DNA of 40,079 bases. Origin: JBBRGG01 sp038240875. GTDB lineage: Bacteria > Planctomycetota > Phycisphaerae > Phycisphaerales > UBA1924. Both the position numbers and the translations under genes were made by a program. The stretch lies in contig JBBRGG010000004.1 of the NCBI GenBank assembly GCA_038240875.1, positions 1 through 40,079 of the forward strand, read 5' to 3'. How positions within the stretch are numbered: the stretch's first letter is position 1; each line of letters begins with the position of its first letter. The notes beneath the pieces were generated by a model. It was not told the origin of the DNA, did no database searches, and saw nothing but the letters and a program-made list of their open reading frames with translations. This document shows positions 24,605 to 33,522 of this stretch, one piece after another.

Positions 24605-25711
24605 ATGGCCATCAACGTTCGCGAAGTTCTCGGAGCTGATTATGACGCGCTTGCCAAGCATGAGAGCAAGACGATCACCAAGAACCGCTTGCACTTGCCT
24701 GGGCCGGACTTTATCGACCGCGTCTTTAGCCAGACCGACCGTTCGCCGGTGGTACTTCGTAATTTTCAGACGATCCTGAACACTGGGCGGCTGGCGGGCA
24801 CGGGCTTTGTCAGCATTTTGCCTGTTGATCAAGGTATAGAGCATTCCGCTGGCGCGAGCTTTGCGCCAAATGCTGATTACTTTGACCCTGAGAACATCGT
24901 CAAGCTCGCGATCGAAGGCGGCTGCAACGCGGTCGCTAGCACCATCGGCGTGCTTGCTGCGGTCTCGCGCAAGTACGCACATAAGATTCCGTTTCTCGTC
25001 AAGTTTAACCACAACGAGATGCTGACGTACCCCAATGTCTACAAGCAGTCATACTTTGGGTCGGTGCGTACGTGTTATGAGATGGGCGCGGTCGCGGTGG
25101 GCGCGACGATTTATTTTGGGAACGATTCGTGCCGGGATGAGATCGCGTATGTGAGCGATATGTTTGAGGAGGCGCACAGCCTGGGCATGGTCACGGTGCT
25201 GTGGTGCTATACGCGGAACAATGCGTTTAAGGTCAAGGGCGCGGACGGCAAGAGCATCGACTATCACACATCGGCAGACCTTACCGGGCAGGCCAACCAC
25301 ATGGGCGCGACGATCAAGGCTGACATCGTCAAGCAGAAGCTGCCTACGAACAATGGCGGGTACGCCGCACTCAACAGCGGGGGCAGCAGCTATGGCAAGT
25401 GGGACAAGCGCGTGTATACCGATCTCGCGGGTTCGGATGAAAATGGCAAGGGCGGCCACCCGATCGACCTGTGCCGCTATCAGATCATAAACAATTACAT
25501 GGGCCGCGTGCCACTGATTAACTCTGGTGGCGAGAGCAAGGGCGAGGCAGACTTGAAGGACGCCGTGCTGACGGCTGTGATTAACAAGCGGGCTGGCGGG
25601 ATGGGGCTGATCTCTGGCCGCAAGGCGTTCCAGAAGCCAATTAAGGAAGGCGCGGCGTTGCTGCAAGCCGTGCAAGATGTGTATTTGGATACGACTATTA
25701 CGGTGGCGTAA
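24605..25711 (+). CDS. fbaB: Class I fructose-bisphosphate aldolase, FbaB/DhnA type
   Basis: A 368-residue glycolytic/gluconeogenic enzyme that splits fructose 1,6-bisphosphate into dihydroxyacetone phosphate and glyceraldehyde 3-phosphate without a metal ion. It strongly resembles E. coli FbaB: ILPVDQGIEHSAG near the N-terminus, GAVAVGATIYFG, MVTVLWCYTRNNAFK, SADLTGQANHMGATIKADIVKQKLP, and the phosphate-binding LINSGGESKGE with MGLISGRKAF near the end. K243 in ADIVKQK is the likely Schiff-base lysine by family analogy. ATG 24605 is set by a Shine-Dalgarno AAGGA at 24591-24595, nine bases upstream. Cytoplasmic. It appears monocistronic behind a long leader with a hairpin. Confidence 0.96.
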   Translation: MAINVREVLGADYDALAKHESKTITKNRLHLPGPDFIDRVFSQTDRSPVVLRNFQTILNTGRLAGTGFVSILPVDQGIEHSAGASFAPNADYFDPENIVKLAIEGGCNAVASTIGVLAAVSRKYAHKIPFLVKFNHNEMLTYPNVYKQSYFGSVRTCYEMGAVAVGATIYFGNDSCRDEIAYVSDMFEEAHSLGMVTVLWCYTRNNAFKVKGADGKSIDYHTSADLTGQANHMGATIKADIVKQKLPTNNGGYAALNSGGSSYGKWDKRVYTDLAGSDENGKGGHPIDLCRYQIINNYMGRVPLINSGGESKGEADLKDAVLTAVINKRAGGMGLISGRKAFQKPIKEGAALLQAVQDVYLDTTITVA

Positions 25712-25842
25712 TGGGATAGCATGCGCGGGAATGCCTACACCCAAGCATGCTCAGTCTCTATGTAATATGACAAACCTAAGCTCTACGAACAACCCGCGAC
25801 ATACAGCGGCGATCCACGATCAACCTAGATCTTGTTTGTATT

Positions 25843-26025
25843 TTGGATGATCCTGAGGGTGGGTTCGTCGCACACGCACTAGGCTTTTCGATTATGACGC
25901 AGGCCGACACAATGGATCTCTTGCGAGAGGCATTGCGCGACGGGGTATCGTGCGACTTTGATGCGAAACATCGGCTCAAACTAGTCTGCATTCACTATGT
26001 CCGCGATGAAGTAATCGCGGCGTGA
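25843..26025 (+). CDS. Small HicB-like antitoxin-family protein, possibly incomplete
   Basis: Sixty residues from TTG 25843. DDPEGGFVAHALGFSIMTQA, a helix MDLLREALRDGVSCDFD and VCIHYVRDEVIAA match a compact HicB-like family often annotated misleadingly as 2-oxoisovalerate dehydrogenase. The family's first beta strand should precede DDPEGG. That strand is encoded upstream (INLDLVCIL, frame open back to 25780), but no ATG, GTG or TTG precedes it. Either a rare start such as ATT/ATC is used or the gene has decayed. No HicA-type partner (GKGSH motif) is seen on either side, so it is an orphan. Confidence in family is fair, in expression low. Confidence 0.55.
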   Translation: MDDPEGGFVAHALGFSIMTQADTMDLLREALRDGVSCDFDAKHRLKLVCIHYVRDEVIAA

Positions 26026-26455
26026 ACATGGGGTAGTGGTCGTGCACGCAGTCGCGAGATTTCGGCACCACGGTACCGATCACGAGCGTCTTATTGAAAT
26101 AATCAATATGAGCCTCTCACAGAATGAAAAAGTACAAGGGGTAGATATCGGCGGGACGGCTGTCCACGAGAAGCGGTAGGCGTTGTGTGAGGGACTCTAC
26201 GTGAGTGCAACCAATATCGCCCGATAGGTGACGAATATGGCTACACAGGTCGTTTCTGAACTGACTAGGTCATTTTTCTAGCCTACTACCCAAACGAGAA
26301 CATGCCTCGCAAAAAAATATCACCCCACACCTGCAAGATTCTCGTTCCTGCCACGCACGCTCTATGACGAAGGCTTGATAGCGGCCGCACGCGACCTCAC
26401 CAATGTGGCAGATCGCTACAAATCGCAGCTACGAACCTTCGCAGGAGAAACAGAC
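26026..26455. other. 430-base intergenic region before the PEP-CTERM-like gene
   Basis: No supported gene. Short frames near 26037-26180 have no initiation site and no clear family. The last ~100 bases should hold the promoter and leader of the exported-protein gene; the ribosome site AGGAGA is at 26443-26448. Confidence 0.6.
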
Positions 26456-27199
26456 ATGGCACTTTCAAACGTAGTCTTGTGTTCTTTTTTGGCGGCAGCC
26501 GCAGCGATCACGCTCGTAGCAGGCTCTGCTTCCGCAGTTGAAGTCATCAACACGCGCAGCGGCCAGAATGGCGGCGTTCCAGGCTTTGCCGGCCAATCAG
26601 ACGACACCGTTCGATTCCTCAACGGCGCGAACCCTCCAGGCGGACCGGTAAGTCTTTTTGCATTCACACCGGCAGATTTCGCTGGTGCGGCTTCGGGCCC
26701 CGCCGCCACCGTCATCAACGCGCACCCAGCCTGGTCACCGGGCATCAGTGATACCCAGGCTCGCTGGATCAATTGGCAGGCCGACCTCATCCCGAACCCC
26801 GACGGCACGGTTGGCGGCAGTGGCTATGGCTCGCCTGGTTCGGCTTTGTACGCTGTTCCCTTTACCGTCACCACTCCCGGCGCAACCTTCGCGACGCTTC
26901 AGCTCGAAATGTGCATTGATGACGCTCATGGCGACTGGTTCTCCGGCGGCGCAAACCTCGACGGCTTGTACATCAATGGCATCACCACTGGCTATCAGGG
27001 CGGTAACTTCGCAACGCCCACCATCACTTCGATGCTGATCCCGGTCAATACAGGCCTGAACTACATGTATTTCTATCAGCGTGATCTTGGCGTGCTTGTC
27101 AGCGGCTTGATCTTCAGCGCGACGATTACCGTCCCCACGCCGGGCGTGCTTGGTTTGGTCGCCGCGGGTGGCTTGGTGGCTCTGCGTCGCCGCCGGTAA
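26456..27199 (+). CDS. Exported protein with PEP-CTERM-like sorting signal
   Basis: A 247-residue protein. It begins with a signal peptide (hydrophobic run VVLCSFLAAAAAITLVAG, likely cleaved after SASA), has a beta-rich middle with many Gly, Thr and Asn residues (DDTVRFLNGANPPGG, LEMCIDDAHGDWFSGG, GLNYMYFYQRDLG), and ends in VPTPGVLGLVAAGGLVALRRRR. The Pro-rich start, hydrophobic helix and arginine cluster are the layout of PEP-CTERM anchors common in Phycisphaerae; the exact PEP triad is replaced by PTP. Such proteins are normally processed by exosortase; none is in this window. ATG 26456 has a strong AGGAGA site seven bases upstream. Likely secreted or surface-held; the body of the protein is not recognised. 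Confidence 0.88.
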   Translation: MALSNVVLCSFLAAAAAITLVAGSASAVEVINTRSGQNGGVPGFAGQSDDTVRFLNGANPPGGPVSLFAFTPADFAGAASGPAATVINAHPAWSPGISDTQARWINWQADLIPNPDGTVGGSGYGSPGSALYAVPFTVTTPGATFATLQLEMCIDDAHGDWFSGGANLDGLYINGITTGYQGGNFATPTITSMLIPVNTGLNYMYFYQRDLGVLVSGLIFSATITVPTPGVLGLVAAGGLVALRRRR

Positions 27200-27205
27200 G
27201 CCTCG

Positions 27206-27244
27206 CCGGGAATCCGCGCCGGGAATCCGCGACGGGAATCCGCG
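27206..27244. repeat. 13-bp tandem repeat, three units
   Basis: Three copies of (C/A)CGGGAATCCGCG directly after the stop of the PEP-CTERM-like gene. The first two are identical. The position suggests a possible 3'-end element, but no terminator structure is evident. Confidence 0.88.
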
Positions 27245-27469
27245 CCGATATACGTGACCGGTAATCAGATGGCGCAGTTCGCGTGTCGCATGATCGACGT
27301 AGCAATAAGCAAAGTGTGCGAACATAGTGCCACGTTTCACACAGACTCTGGGTAGTTCACAACAAGAACTGTTCTCTTCATCGCCGCGCCCGAAAGGGTG
27401 CGACGGTGTTTTTGAATACGCATTGGACGCTGCAATCAAGACAAAATCTGATAGACGAATTTCTATCGA

Positions 27470-29929
27470 TCATGCGGAGATAGAAGAGATGCGTTGGGTT
27501 TCGCCGGACGCCAACCAACGTTCGCACGTTTCGACAAGCGTGGCTTTATCGATGGGCTTGGTGGCGTAGTCATCACAACCAGCAAGCAAACTTCGTTCGC
27601 GATCTTCTTTCATGGCATGTGCGGTGAGCGCGATGATCGGCGTGCGGATGCCACGATCTCGCAGCGCCTTGGTGAATGCGTGCCCGTCCATGATGGGCAT
27701 TTGTATATCGGTGATGATCAGGTTGTAGGGAGTGCTTGTGGCTGCAGCGCGCTGGTGCATCTCGAGCGCGATGGCGCCGTTGTCCGCGATATCAACCTGT
27801 GCACCAGCTTTCTTCAGATGAAAGGCAATCAGCCGCTGGTTATCGATACCGTCTTCTGCGAGCAGGATGCGTGCGCTTATTAGAGACCGAGACGCTAGGG
27901 GCGCGATCACAACAGGTGTAGCAAGCTCGGGGCGTATGTCGAAGGAATCCAGCGTCACGCTGCCTTCAACTGGCGTGCAAGGCAGTTCGATCCGGAAGCA
28001 TGAACCAACACCGGGGACGGACTGTACAAGGCAGACATCGCCGCCCATCAATCGCGCCAGGCGTTTGCAGATTACGAGCCCAAGGCCCGTACCGCCGTGG
28101 TGACGGGTGACAGTGTTGTCGGCTTGCGAGAAGGCCTCGAACAAGCGAGTTGTTTGTTCGCGCGTCATACCCGGGCCAGAATCTTCGACATCGATAACGA
28201 TGTGGCGTGATACGTCGAAGGCGTATGGATTTTCTTCGATTCGGCTGGACACGCGCAACTTCACGCTGCCGATCTCGGTGAACTTGATCGCGTTTCCTAC
28301 GATATTCATGAGGATCTGCCGCAACCGTGTAGGATCGCTATAGACGCGATCAGGAATAGGTGTGTCGAGCTGCACAGAGAGGGTGAGGCCTTTACCTTCG
28401 GCGCGTGGGCGAAGTAAGTTGGTAACTTCCTTGATCAGGTCCGGGAGTTTGGTGTCGATCTTCTCTACGGTCATCTTTCCCGCCTCGATTTTCGACAAAT
28501 CAAGGACGTCGTTAATGATGGTGAGGAGGTGGGCGCCCGCACGCTTGATGGTGTCAATGGTGTCAAGACGAGACTTGGGTGCGCTCGATAGATCGCCGTC
28601 TTCGAGAAGGAGGTCGGCAAAGCCGACGATAGCAGTCAAGGGTGTACGGATCTCATGGCTCATGTTCGCTAGGAATTCGCTCTTAGTGCGATTGGCTTCG
28701 TTCGCGATATCGCGAAGTTGCTCCATCTCGCGGGCATGACTGACGAGTTGCAATTGTGTTTGGCGCTGCTTGGTTAGATCGCTTTCGATGGACATAAATC
28801 CCGTGAGGGTGCCCGCCGCATCTCGAAGCGGTTCGATCTCGATGCGCACGATGTATTCCGAGCCTGTCTTTGTATAATTTACTAGTTCGCTGGTGACGGG
28901 GAGGCCTTGGTTAATGGCGTTCCTGATCCTTGCGATTTCAACCACGCTGGTATTTGGGCCTTGCAGGAATGATCCTGGTTTTCTGCCTTGCACTTCTTCG
29001 AGCGTGTAGCCGGTGAAGCGAACGAAACCCTCGTTGGCCCATTCGATCAGGCCCGAGGCGTTGGTGATGATCACCGCGTTCGCTGTGCGGCGTGCGATCT
29101 GCGCGAGGCGTTCGATTTGCGTGGTTCGTAGAGCGATCTCTTGTTCGAGTTGTTCCGCACGCGATTCGATTTCCTGGCGCAATTGCCGCTCCAGGCGATT
29201 GGCCGAGAACGCTTTCTGGAATGGTTGCAGGTTTAAGCAAAACTTCCAGGAGAAGACATTCAAGATCAGCAGCATCACCGCCAGCAACCGATATCCGGGC
29301 CAGAAAAACATGAGGATGGACATTCCATACCCACACAACGAGCACACAAGAAAGATTGCGCCAAGATCAAAGAGTTTGGAGTTTCGGTCGCGGGATTGCT
29401 CGGAGAAGTAGGATCGCATCCAAAAAATAAATATCTTTACATACGAGAGGATCACGGTCGCGGTAAGTGTCAGGAGAAATACGATCCACGCCCAATCGGT
29501 GTTGCCCTTTTCATCGATCAGGCAGTGGGTTCGGGGCATGTACATGCCCCCTCCCGTAAAGAAGTCGATGAAGGGGTAGCCAGTCTTGGACATACCGCTT
29601 TCGGTATGAGTATGCAGCGGATCGATGTGGGCCTTGGATGTGGCGTCGTCAGGTTCTTGCACAGATTCGTGCCTGATTATCGAAATGGGGTTTGTGCTAC
29701 AGACCAAGTTCTTGGATTGAAGAATCTTCGATGGCTGCTGTGATGAACCAATGACAACGACACTCAACACGAGCCAGATAGCAGCCGCCGTAATAAAGAG
29801 GGAGGTATACACGAACGTCTTGGTTCCGACAATTGTTGAATGCGTACACGATACTGGGGATCGACCTACATGCTCATCCGAACGCACATCCTTATATGTT
29901 GCAATGTTGTTTGGCGACGGCATGGCCAT
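27470..29929 (-). CDS. Membrane-bound hybrid histidine kinase (PAS, HisKA, HATPase, REC)
   Basis: An 819-residue protein. One hydrophobic segment (YTSLFITAAAIWLVLSVVVIG) is followed by an external loop (~residues 62-145) and several more membrane segments up to about residue 245. A coiled-coil (RLERQLRQEIESRAEQLEQEI) leads into a PAS domain (ANAVIITNASGLIEWANEGFVRFTGY). HisKA has ANMSHEIRTPL (H425). HATPase_c shows MNIVGNAIKFT, DSGPGM and GGTGLGL. The C-terminal receiver has D741 in IITDIQMPIMDG, and its start AEDGIDNQRL matches the kinase at 18240-21206, so the two are probably paralogues. ATG 29929. It is convergent with the PEP-CTERM-like gene. The output partner is not adjacent; the signal is unknown. 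Confidence 0.92.
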   Translation of the reverse strand: MAMPSPNNIATYKDVRSDEHVGRSPVSCTHSTIVGTKTFVYTSLFITAAAIWLVLSVVVIGSSQQPSKILQSKNLVCSTNPISIIRHESVQEPDDATSKAHIDPLHTHTESGMSKTGYPFIDFFTGGGMYMPRTHCLIDEKGNTDWAWIVFLLTLTATVILSYVKIFIFWMRSYFSEQSRDRNSKLFDLGAIFLVCSLCGYGMSILMFFWPGYRLLAVMLLILNVFSWKFCLNLQPFQKAFSANRLERQLRQEIESRAEQLEQEIALRTTQIERLAQIARRTANAVIITNASGLIEWANEGFVRFTGYTLEEVQGRKPGSFLQGPNTSVVEIARIRNAINQGLPVTSELVNYTKTGSEYIVRIEIEPLRDAAGTLTGFMSIESDLTKQRQTQLQLVSHAREMEQLRDIANEANRTKSEFLANMSHEIRTPLTAIVGFADLLLEDGDLSSAPKSRLDTIDTIKRAGAHLLTIINDVLDLSKIEAGKMTVEKIDTKLPDLIKEVTNLLRPRAEGKGLTLSVQLDTPIPDRVYSDPTRLRQILMNIVGNAIKFTEIGSVKLRVSSRIEENPYAFDVSRHIVIDVEDSGPGMTREQTTRLFEAFSQADNTVTRHHGGTGLGLVICKRLARLMGGDVCLVQSVPGVGSCFRIELPCTPVEGSVTLDSFDIRPELATPVVIAPLASRSLISARILLAEDGIDNQRLIAFHLKKAGAQVDIADNGAIALEMHQRAAATSTPYNLIITDIQMPIMDGHAFTKALRDRGIRTPIIALTAHAMKEDRERSLLAGCDDYATKPIDKATLVETCERWLASGETQRISSISA

Positions 29930-30324
29930 TCATTCGACGCAAAGGTGCGCTAACTTTGGACTCAATTGTCTAGACACGCGAGCATTACAGGGTGGTACAT
30001 CTTGCACGATGACGAGCTGGTGTGTTTTGCCTAAAGACGCTATAAAACCCTTGATTCTGCACTAATCTGCATGCACCCTATTGTGTGGAACGGGCGGTAA
30101 TGCCAGCCTGGCCGTTTGGTTTTCTGACAAGCGGGAAAAGTGAATTGATCTCGTGTATGAATTGCTGGTGAAATCACGAGTAGCAGAGCATTAACTGTCA
30201 ACAAGTCTATCGCGATACACATTTCTGCTTTGAGGACGTGTGTGCAAGAAGGCATGAAGGCGAAAAAAACCCAGCCTTTCAGCTGGGTTTAATGTAATTC
30301 AAGCGTGTATGTTCTCAGCCGACC
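29930..30324. other. 395-base intergenic region between kinase and peptidase genes
   Basis: No gene seen. The left part should contain the minus-strand promoter of the hybrid kinase; AT-rich stretches occur near 30035-30060. The right end holds the terminator of the peptidase gene at 30263-30290. Confidence 0.6.
30263..30290 (-). terminator. Rho-independent terminator of the S9 peptidase gene
   Basis: Read on the minus strand, AAACCCAGC, a TGAAAG loop and GCTGGGTTT form an 8- to 11-bp stem directly followed by a run of seven T. It starts 35 bases past the peptidase stop, the classical intrinsic terminator layout. Confidence 0.92.
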
Positions 30325-32520
30325 TTACCCGCCTTTGCTTGGCGTTTGAGCTGCGGGCTGGGGCTTGAGCTCTGCCTTGCTTTCGGCTTTGGGCATCTGG
30401 GTGCGGATACCTTCGACGCCAGACAAGCCAGGGATTTGGTCTGCGCCGGTGGGGATGAGGGCCGTGCTCTTTGATAGGTCGCTGCCGACGGGCTCGAAGC
30501 GGCCACCCAAGTGATGCGATAAGAAAGCCTCGGTAACCGCAGAGAAAGCCATGTTATTGTCTGGGCGAGCAAAGCCGTGGCCTTCGTCGGGGAACAACAC
30601 ATAGGTCACGGGGATGTTCTTGCTCTGCATCGCTGCGACGATCTGGTCTGCCTCGGATTGCTTCACGCGCGGATCGTTCGCGCCCTGACCAATCAACAAT
30701 GGCTTCTTGATTCTGTCGACGAAGGTCAAAGGGCTCCTGCTATCGAGGAACTTCCTGCCCTCTTCGGTCGTGTGATCGCCCACTCGCTGCTTGAAGAGCT
30801 CCATCGCGGGCGCCCAATAGGGCGGGATGGTGTTGAGGAGCGTGGTGATACTGCTGGGGCCGACGATATCTACGCCACAGGCAAAGACATCGGGCGTGAA
30901 GGTGAGGCCGACGAGCGTGGCGTATCCGCCATAGGAACCGCCCATGATCGCGACTTTATTTTTTTCCGCAGAGCCATTGTTGACAGCCCAATCGACGGCG
31001 TCGATGAGATCGTCGTGCATCTTCCCGGCCCATTCTTTGTTGCCTGCGTTGATGAAGTCCTTGCCGAAGCCGGTGCTACCCCGGAAGTTGACCGAGAGCA
31101 CGCTATAGCCACGGTTGGTGAGCCACTGGTGATAGGGATTAAAGCCCCAGTCGTCGCGCGCCCATGGCCCGCCATGGACCAAGAGCACCATCGGCGTGGG
31201 TATTTCGGCTTTGCCATCTTGATTCGCGTCGGCCCAGAGCGGGAGCGAGATGTATGACACGAGGTCGAGCCCGTCGCGACTCTTGATGATCACCGGGTGC
31301 ATCTTGACGAGAGGCTGGCCTTCGAGGTTGGGGCGATTGCTGAAGAGCTTGGTGGCGTTGCCAGCTTTACCGCTGGCGGGATCACGCACGTAGACGTAAG
31401 TGACGGCGGGGCCATTGTCCAAGCTGAAGGCGACGGTCCACTTGGTATCGTCTTGCGTGCGGCTGGTGACGGCGATCTCGCCATCGGCGACCGTCGCGAG
31501 GTAATCAAGATCGACCTTTACCGCGGGATCGACGACTTGCCAGCGCGTGCGGTCATAGGTGAACGAGACGGCTTGAATGTTTTTGTTGGTTGGGTGCGTG
31601 AGCACGCCGCCCACGTCCGCCTTGGAATCTTCCGCGATCATCACCGATTTGCCGGTGGCAAGATCCAACTCCAACAATGCGGAGGTGTTGCGTCCGCGGC
31701 TGTCGGCCATGTAGACCTTGGTGCCGGTTTTGTCGAAGCCTTGCGGGCTTGTGGTGAGCGTATCTTCCATCGGAACCTTGACCCACGCCTCGGGCTCTTT
31801 GTCGCCATCGATGGTGAAGATCTGGATGCCGCCATCGGGCATGTAGGTGCTAGCGAAGCGTACGACGTAATTATCATCGGCGGTCATGTCAGCAAAGCCG
31901 GGATTTTCTTTAACAAGCTTCTTTTCGCCAGTAGTGATATTGATTCGCCACAGGTCATGGAGCTGGGGGTTGCGGTCGTTCAGGCCGACGAGGATTTCGT
32001 TAGGGAATCTGTCGCTAACGCCGGATATCTGCGCCGCGACACCCTTCATCGGCGTGAGATCGCGGTTGTCGCCGGTGGCGATATTGACCGCGTGGACGCG
32101 CCAGTTTTCATCGCCACCTTCGTCTTGGATGTAGATAACGTGGGCGCTGTCATAGGCCCAGAAGTATGAGCGGATGCCGCGCTTGGTGTCGCTGGTGATC
32201 GCCATGGCTTTGGTCATGTCGTTGGCGGGCGCGATCCAGAGATTGAGGACGCCATTGACCGCGGCGAGATAGGAGATGTGCTTTCCATCTGGGCTCAGGC
32301 GGCCAGCGGCGCGCTCGGGGTTACCGAAGAGCACCGCGCGCGGAATCAAAGGCGTGTTGAGCAGTGCGGCTTGATCGCCGGCGGGCGTAGCAACTTTGTC
32401 TTCCGCCGACGCGAACCCCGCGCCAACAACCAAACCCGCCATCGCGGCGAGCAGCAAGGCTGGACGCCGAAGTGGCAATTGGAAGTTCAGGATGGATGGG
32501 CTCATTGTGCTGCTGCGCAT
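30325..32520 (-). CDS. Exported prolyl oligopeptidase family (S9) peptidase
   Basis: A 731-residue serine peptidase. A signal peptide (RRPALLLAAMAGLVVGAGFASA) is followed by a beta-propeller-like region (GRLSPDGKHISYLAAVNG; repeated WD-like blades to ~residue 430) and an alpha/beta hydrolase domain. The catalytic triad is S529 (GGSYGG), D616 (GANDPRV) and H648 (DEGHGF). VLLVHGGPWARDDWGFN and VLSVNFRGSTGFG are hallmark S9 oxyanion-region motifs. ATG 32520 was chosen for the GGAG site nine bases upstream and the signal peptide; the frame runs on to 32928 through a DWIG repeat but that part is unlikely to be translated. The last ~50 residues are Pro/Lys-rich. Probably periplasmic, cleaving oligopeptides or acylated peptides. 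Confidence 0.93.
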   Translation of the reverse strand: MRSSTMSPSILNFQLPLRRPALLLAAMAGLVVGAGFASAEDKVATPAGDQAALLNTPLIPRAVLFGNPERAAGRLSPDGKHISYLAAVNGVLNLWIAPANDMTKAMAITSDTKRGIRSYFWAYDSAHVIYIQDEGGDENWRVHAVNIATGDNRDLTPMKGVAAQISGVSDRFPNEILVGLNDRNPQLHDLWRINITTGEKKLVKENPGFADMTADDNYVVRFASTYMPDGGIQIFTIDGDKEPEAWVKVPMEDTLTTSPQGFDKTGTKVYMADSRGRNTSALLELDLATGKSVMIAEDSKADVGGVLTHPTNKNIQAVSFTYDRTRWQVVDPAVKVDLDYLATVADGEIAVTSRTQDDTKWTVAFSLDNGPAVTYVYVRDPASGKAGNATKLFSNRPNLEGQPLVKMHPVIIKSRDGLDLVSYISLPLWADANQDGKAEIPTPMVLLVHGGPWARDDWGFNPYHQWLTNRGYSVLSVNFRGSTGFGKDFINAGNKEWAGKMHDDLIDAVDWAVNNGSAEKNKVAIMGGSYGGYATLVGLTFTPDVFACGVDIVGPSSITTLLNTIPPYWAPAMELFKQRVGDHTTEEGRKFLDSRSPLTFVDRIKKPLLIGQGANDPRVKQSEADQIVAAMQSKNIPVTYVLFPDEGHGFARPDNNMAFSAVTEAFLSHHLGGRFEPVGSDLSKSTALIPTGADQIPGLSGVEGIRTQMPKAESKAELKPQPAAQTPSKGG

Positions 32521-33114
32521 TGTTGTTGTCTCCAGAGTGAAAGTGAATTGTGATCCTGTGGTGCTACGCGATAGTTTCATCAAACGCATGCACACTGTGC
32601 CAAATCGTACCGAAACAGCTCTCGTGTACGTGTTCAAAGCCGAAAACGACGATGGAATCGTGTGCGTCGGCGATATCAAAGACGCTTCGTATGCTGATCT
32701 GTCGGGAAACCAATCGCCAATCCAATCGCCAATCCAGTCGCCAATCCAGTCGCTAATCCAGTCGCCAATCCAATCGCTAATCTGGTCAAGATGCCCGTGC
32801 ATTGATATCCCGTCGCATTGGTCGGCCTCGATACAAAGAATATCAATTTCGCGGCTCGCACGCTCATTGATGCCGACCCCGCCTGCATTGCTCGACCACG
32901 TGCGGACATGAATACTAACGACAAGCACAACGCATTGGGCAGCTCGCCAAGCGAGTTACCACATCGCCAGCAAATCTATCGCATATCCATAGGGACGATG
33001 TGAAGAACTCGCATTGGCCAACGCATGCATACACATCGCACGCAGGCCGTTTATTACCGCCGCGTGCGAAACACGCGGGGTAAGCCAACTCGCTGAGATC
33101 ACCAACAACTGAAA
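32521..33114. other. 594-base intergenic region between peptidase and tRNA-Leu
   Basis: This gap holds the peptidase leader and a conspicuous 12-bp tandem repeat (32710-32781). The rest shows no credible gene on either strand and no tRNA or clear structure. Short frames present lack starts or family likeness. Confidence 0.6.
32710..32781. repeat. 12-bp tandem repeat, six units, in the peptidase upstream region
   Basis: Six units of CCA(A/G)TCGC(C/T)AAT, each differing by at most two bases. On the minus strand the peptidase open frame passes through it in phase, reading (Asp-Trp-Ile-Gly)n with one Ser variant, although the likely start lies 190 bases downstream. Confidence 0.93.
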
Positions 33115-33198
33115 TGCCCGGGACAGGAGTTGAACCTGCACACCCTTACGGGCTCTACCACCTCAAGGTAGCGCGTCTGCCAATTTCGCCACCCGGGC
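33115..33198 (-). tRNA. tRNA-Leu (GAG)
   Basis: Complete 84-base cloverleaf on the minus strand: acceptor GCCCGGG/CCCGGGC with discriminator A, anticodon stem CTACC/GGTAG enclosing TTGAGGT (anticodon GAG), a long class II variable arm (CCCGTAAGGG) as expected for leucine, and T-loop TTCAACT. No CCA is encoded. Confidence 0.96.
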
Positions 33199-33522
33199 AA
33201 GAGGTCCCGCCGAAAGCTCGGCAAGGAGAGAAATATACCCCGCTACTGCCCACTTGTCTGCACAAAGCTCGCTGCATTCGTACGGGTTCACAGATTTCAT
33301 CCCTTAAACGATTATTCGCCTCGCCGTTAGGCAACCCTTGCCACCACCTCTACCAACATAGAATGAACTTGCTCGTTCTGCGATCCGCACTGTGAAAACC
33401 TACGTAGAGCCTGATTTTCATGCACACACGCCTAAAGTGATTTGCATACCACAACGTGCTTGTTTCTTGCGGCAATGGTTCTTCCCTCGTACATAACTCG
33501 TGCTCCTGACAGGAATTGACCC
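33199..33522. other. 324-base intergenic region upstream of the hypothetical gene
   Basis: Divergent gap between tRNA-Leu (minus) and the plus-strand gene at 33523. It should carry promoters for both. I see no distinct operator, repeat or small gene; the ribosome site AGGA at 33511-33514 precedes the start. Confidence 0.6.

Noticed and set aside
26037..26180. Possible HicA toxin remnant downstream of the HicB-like gene
   Set aside because: Fragments such as GTTVP and DHERLIEII lie in different frames, there is no start codon, and the likeness is too weak to support.
32521..32928. N-terminal extension of the S9 peptidase through the DWIG repeat
   Set aside because: A good ribosome site and signal peptide define the start at 32520; the extension would bury the signal peptide.
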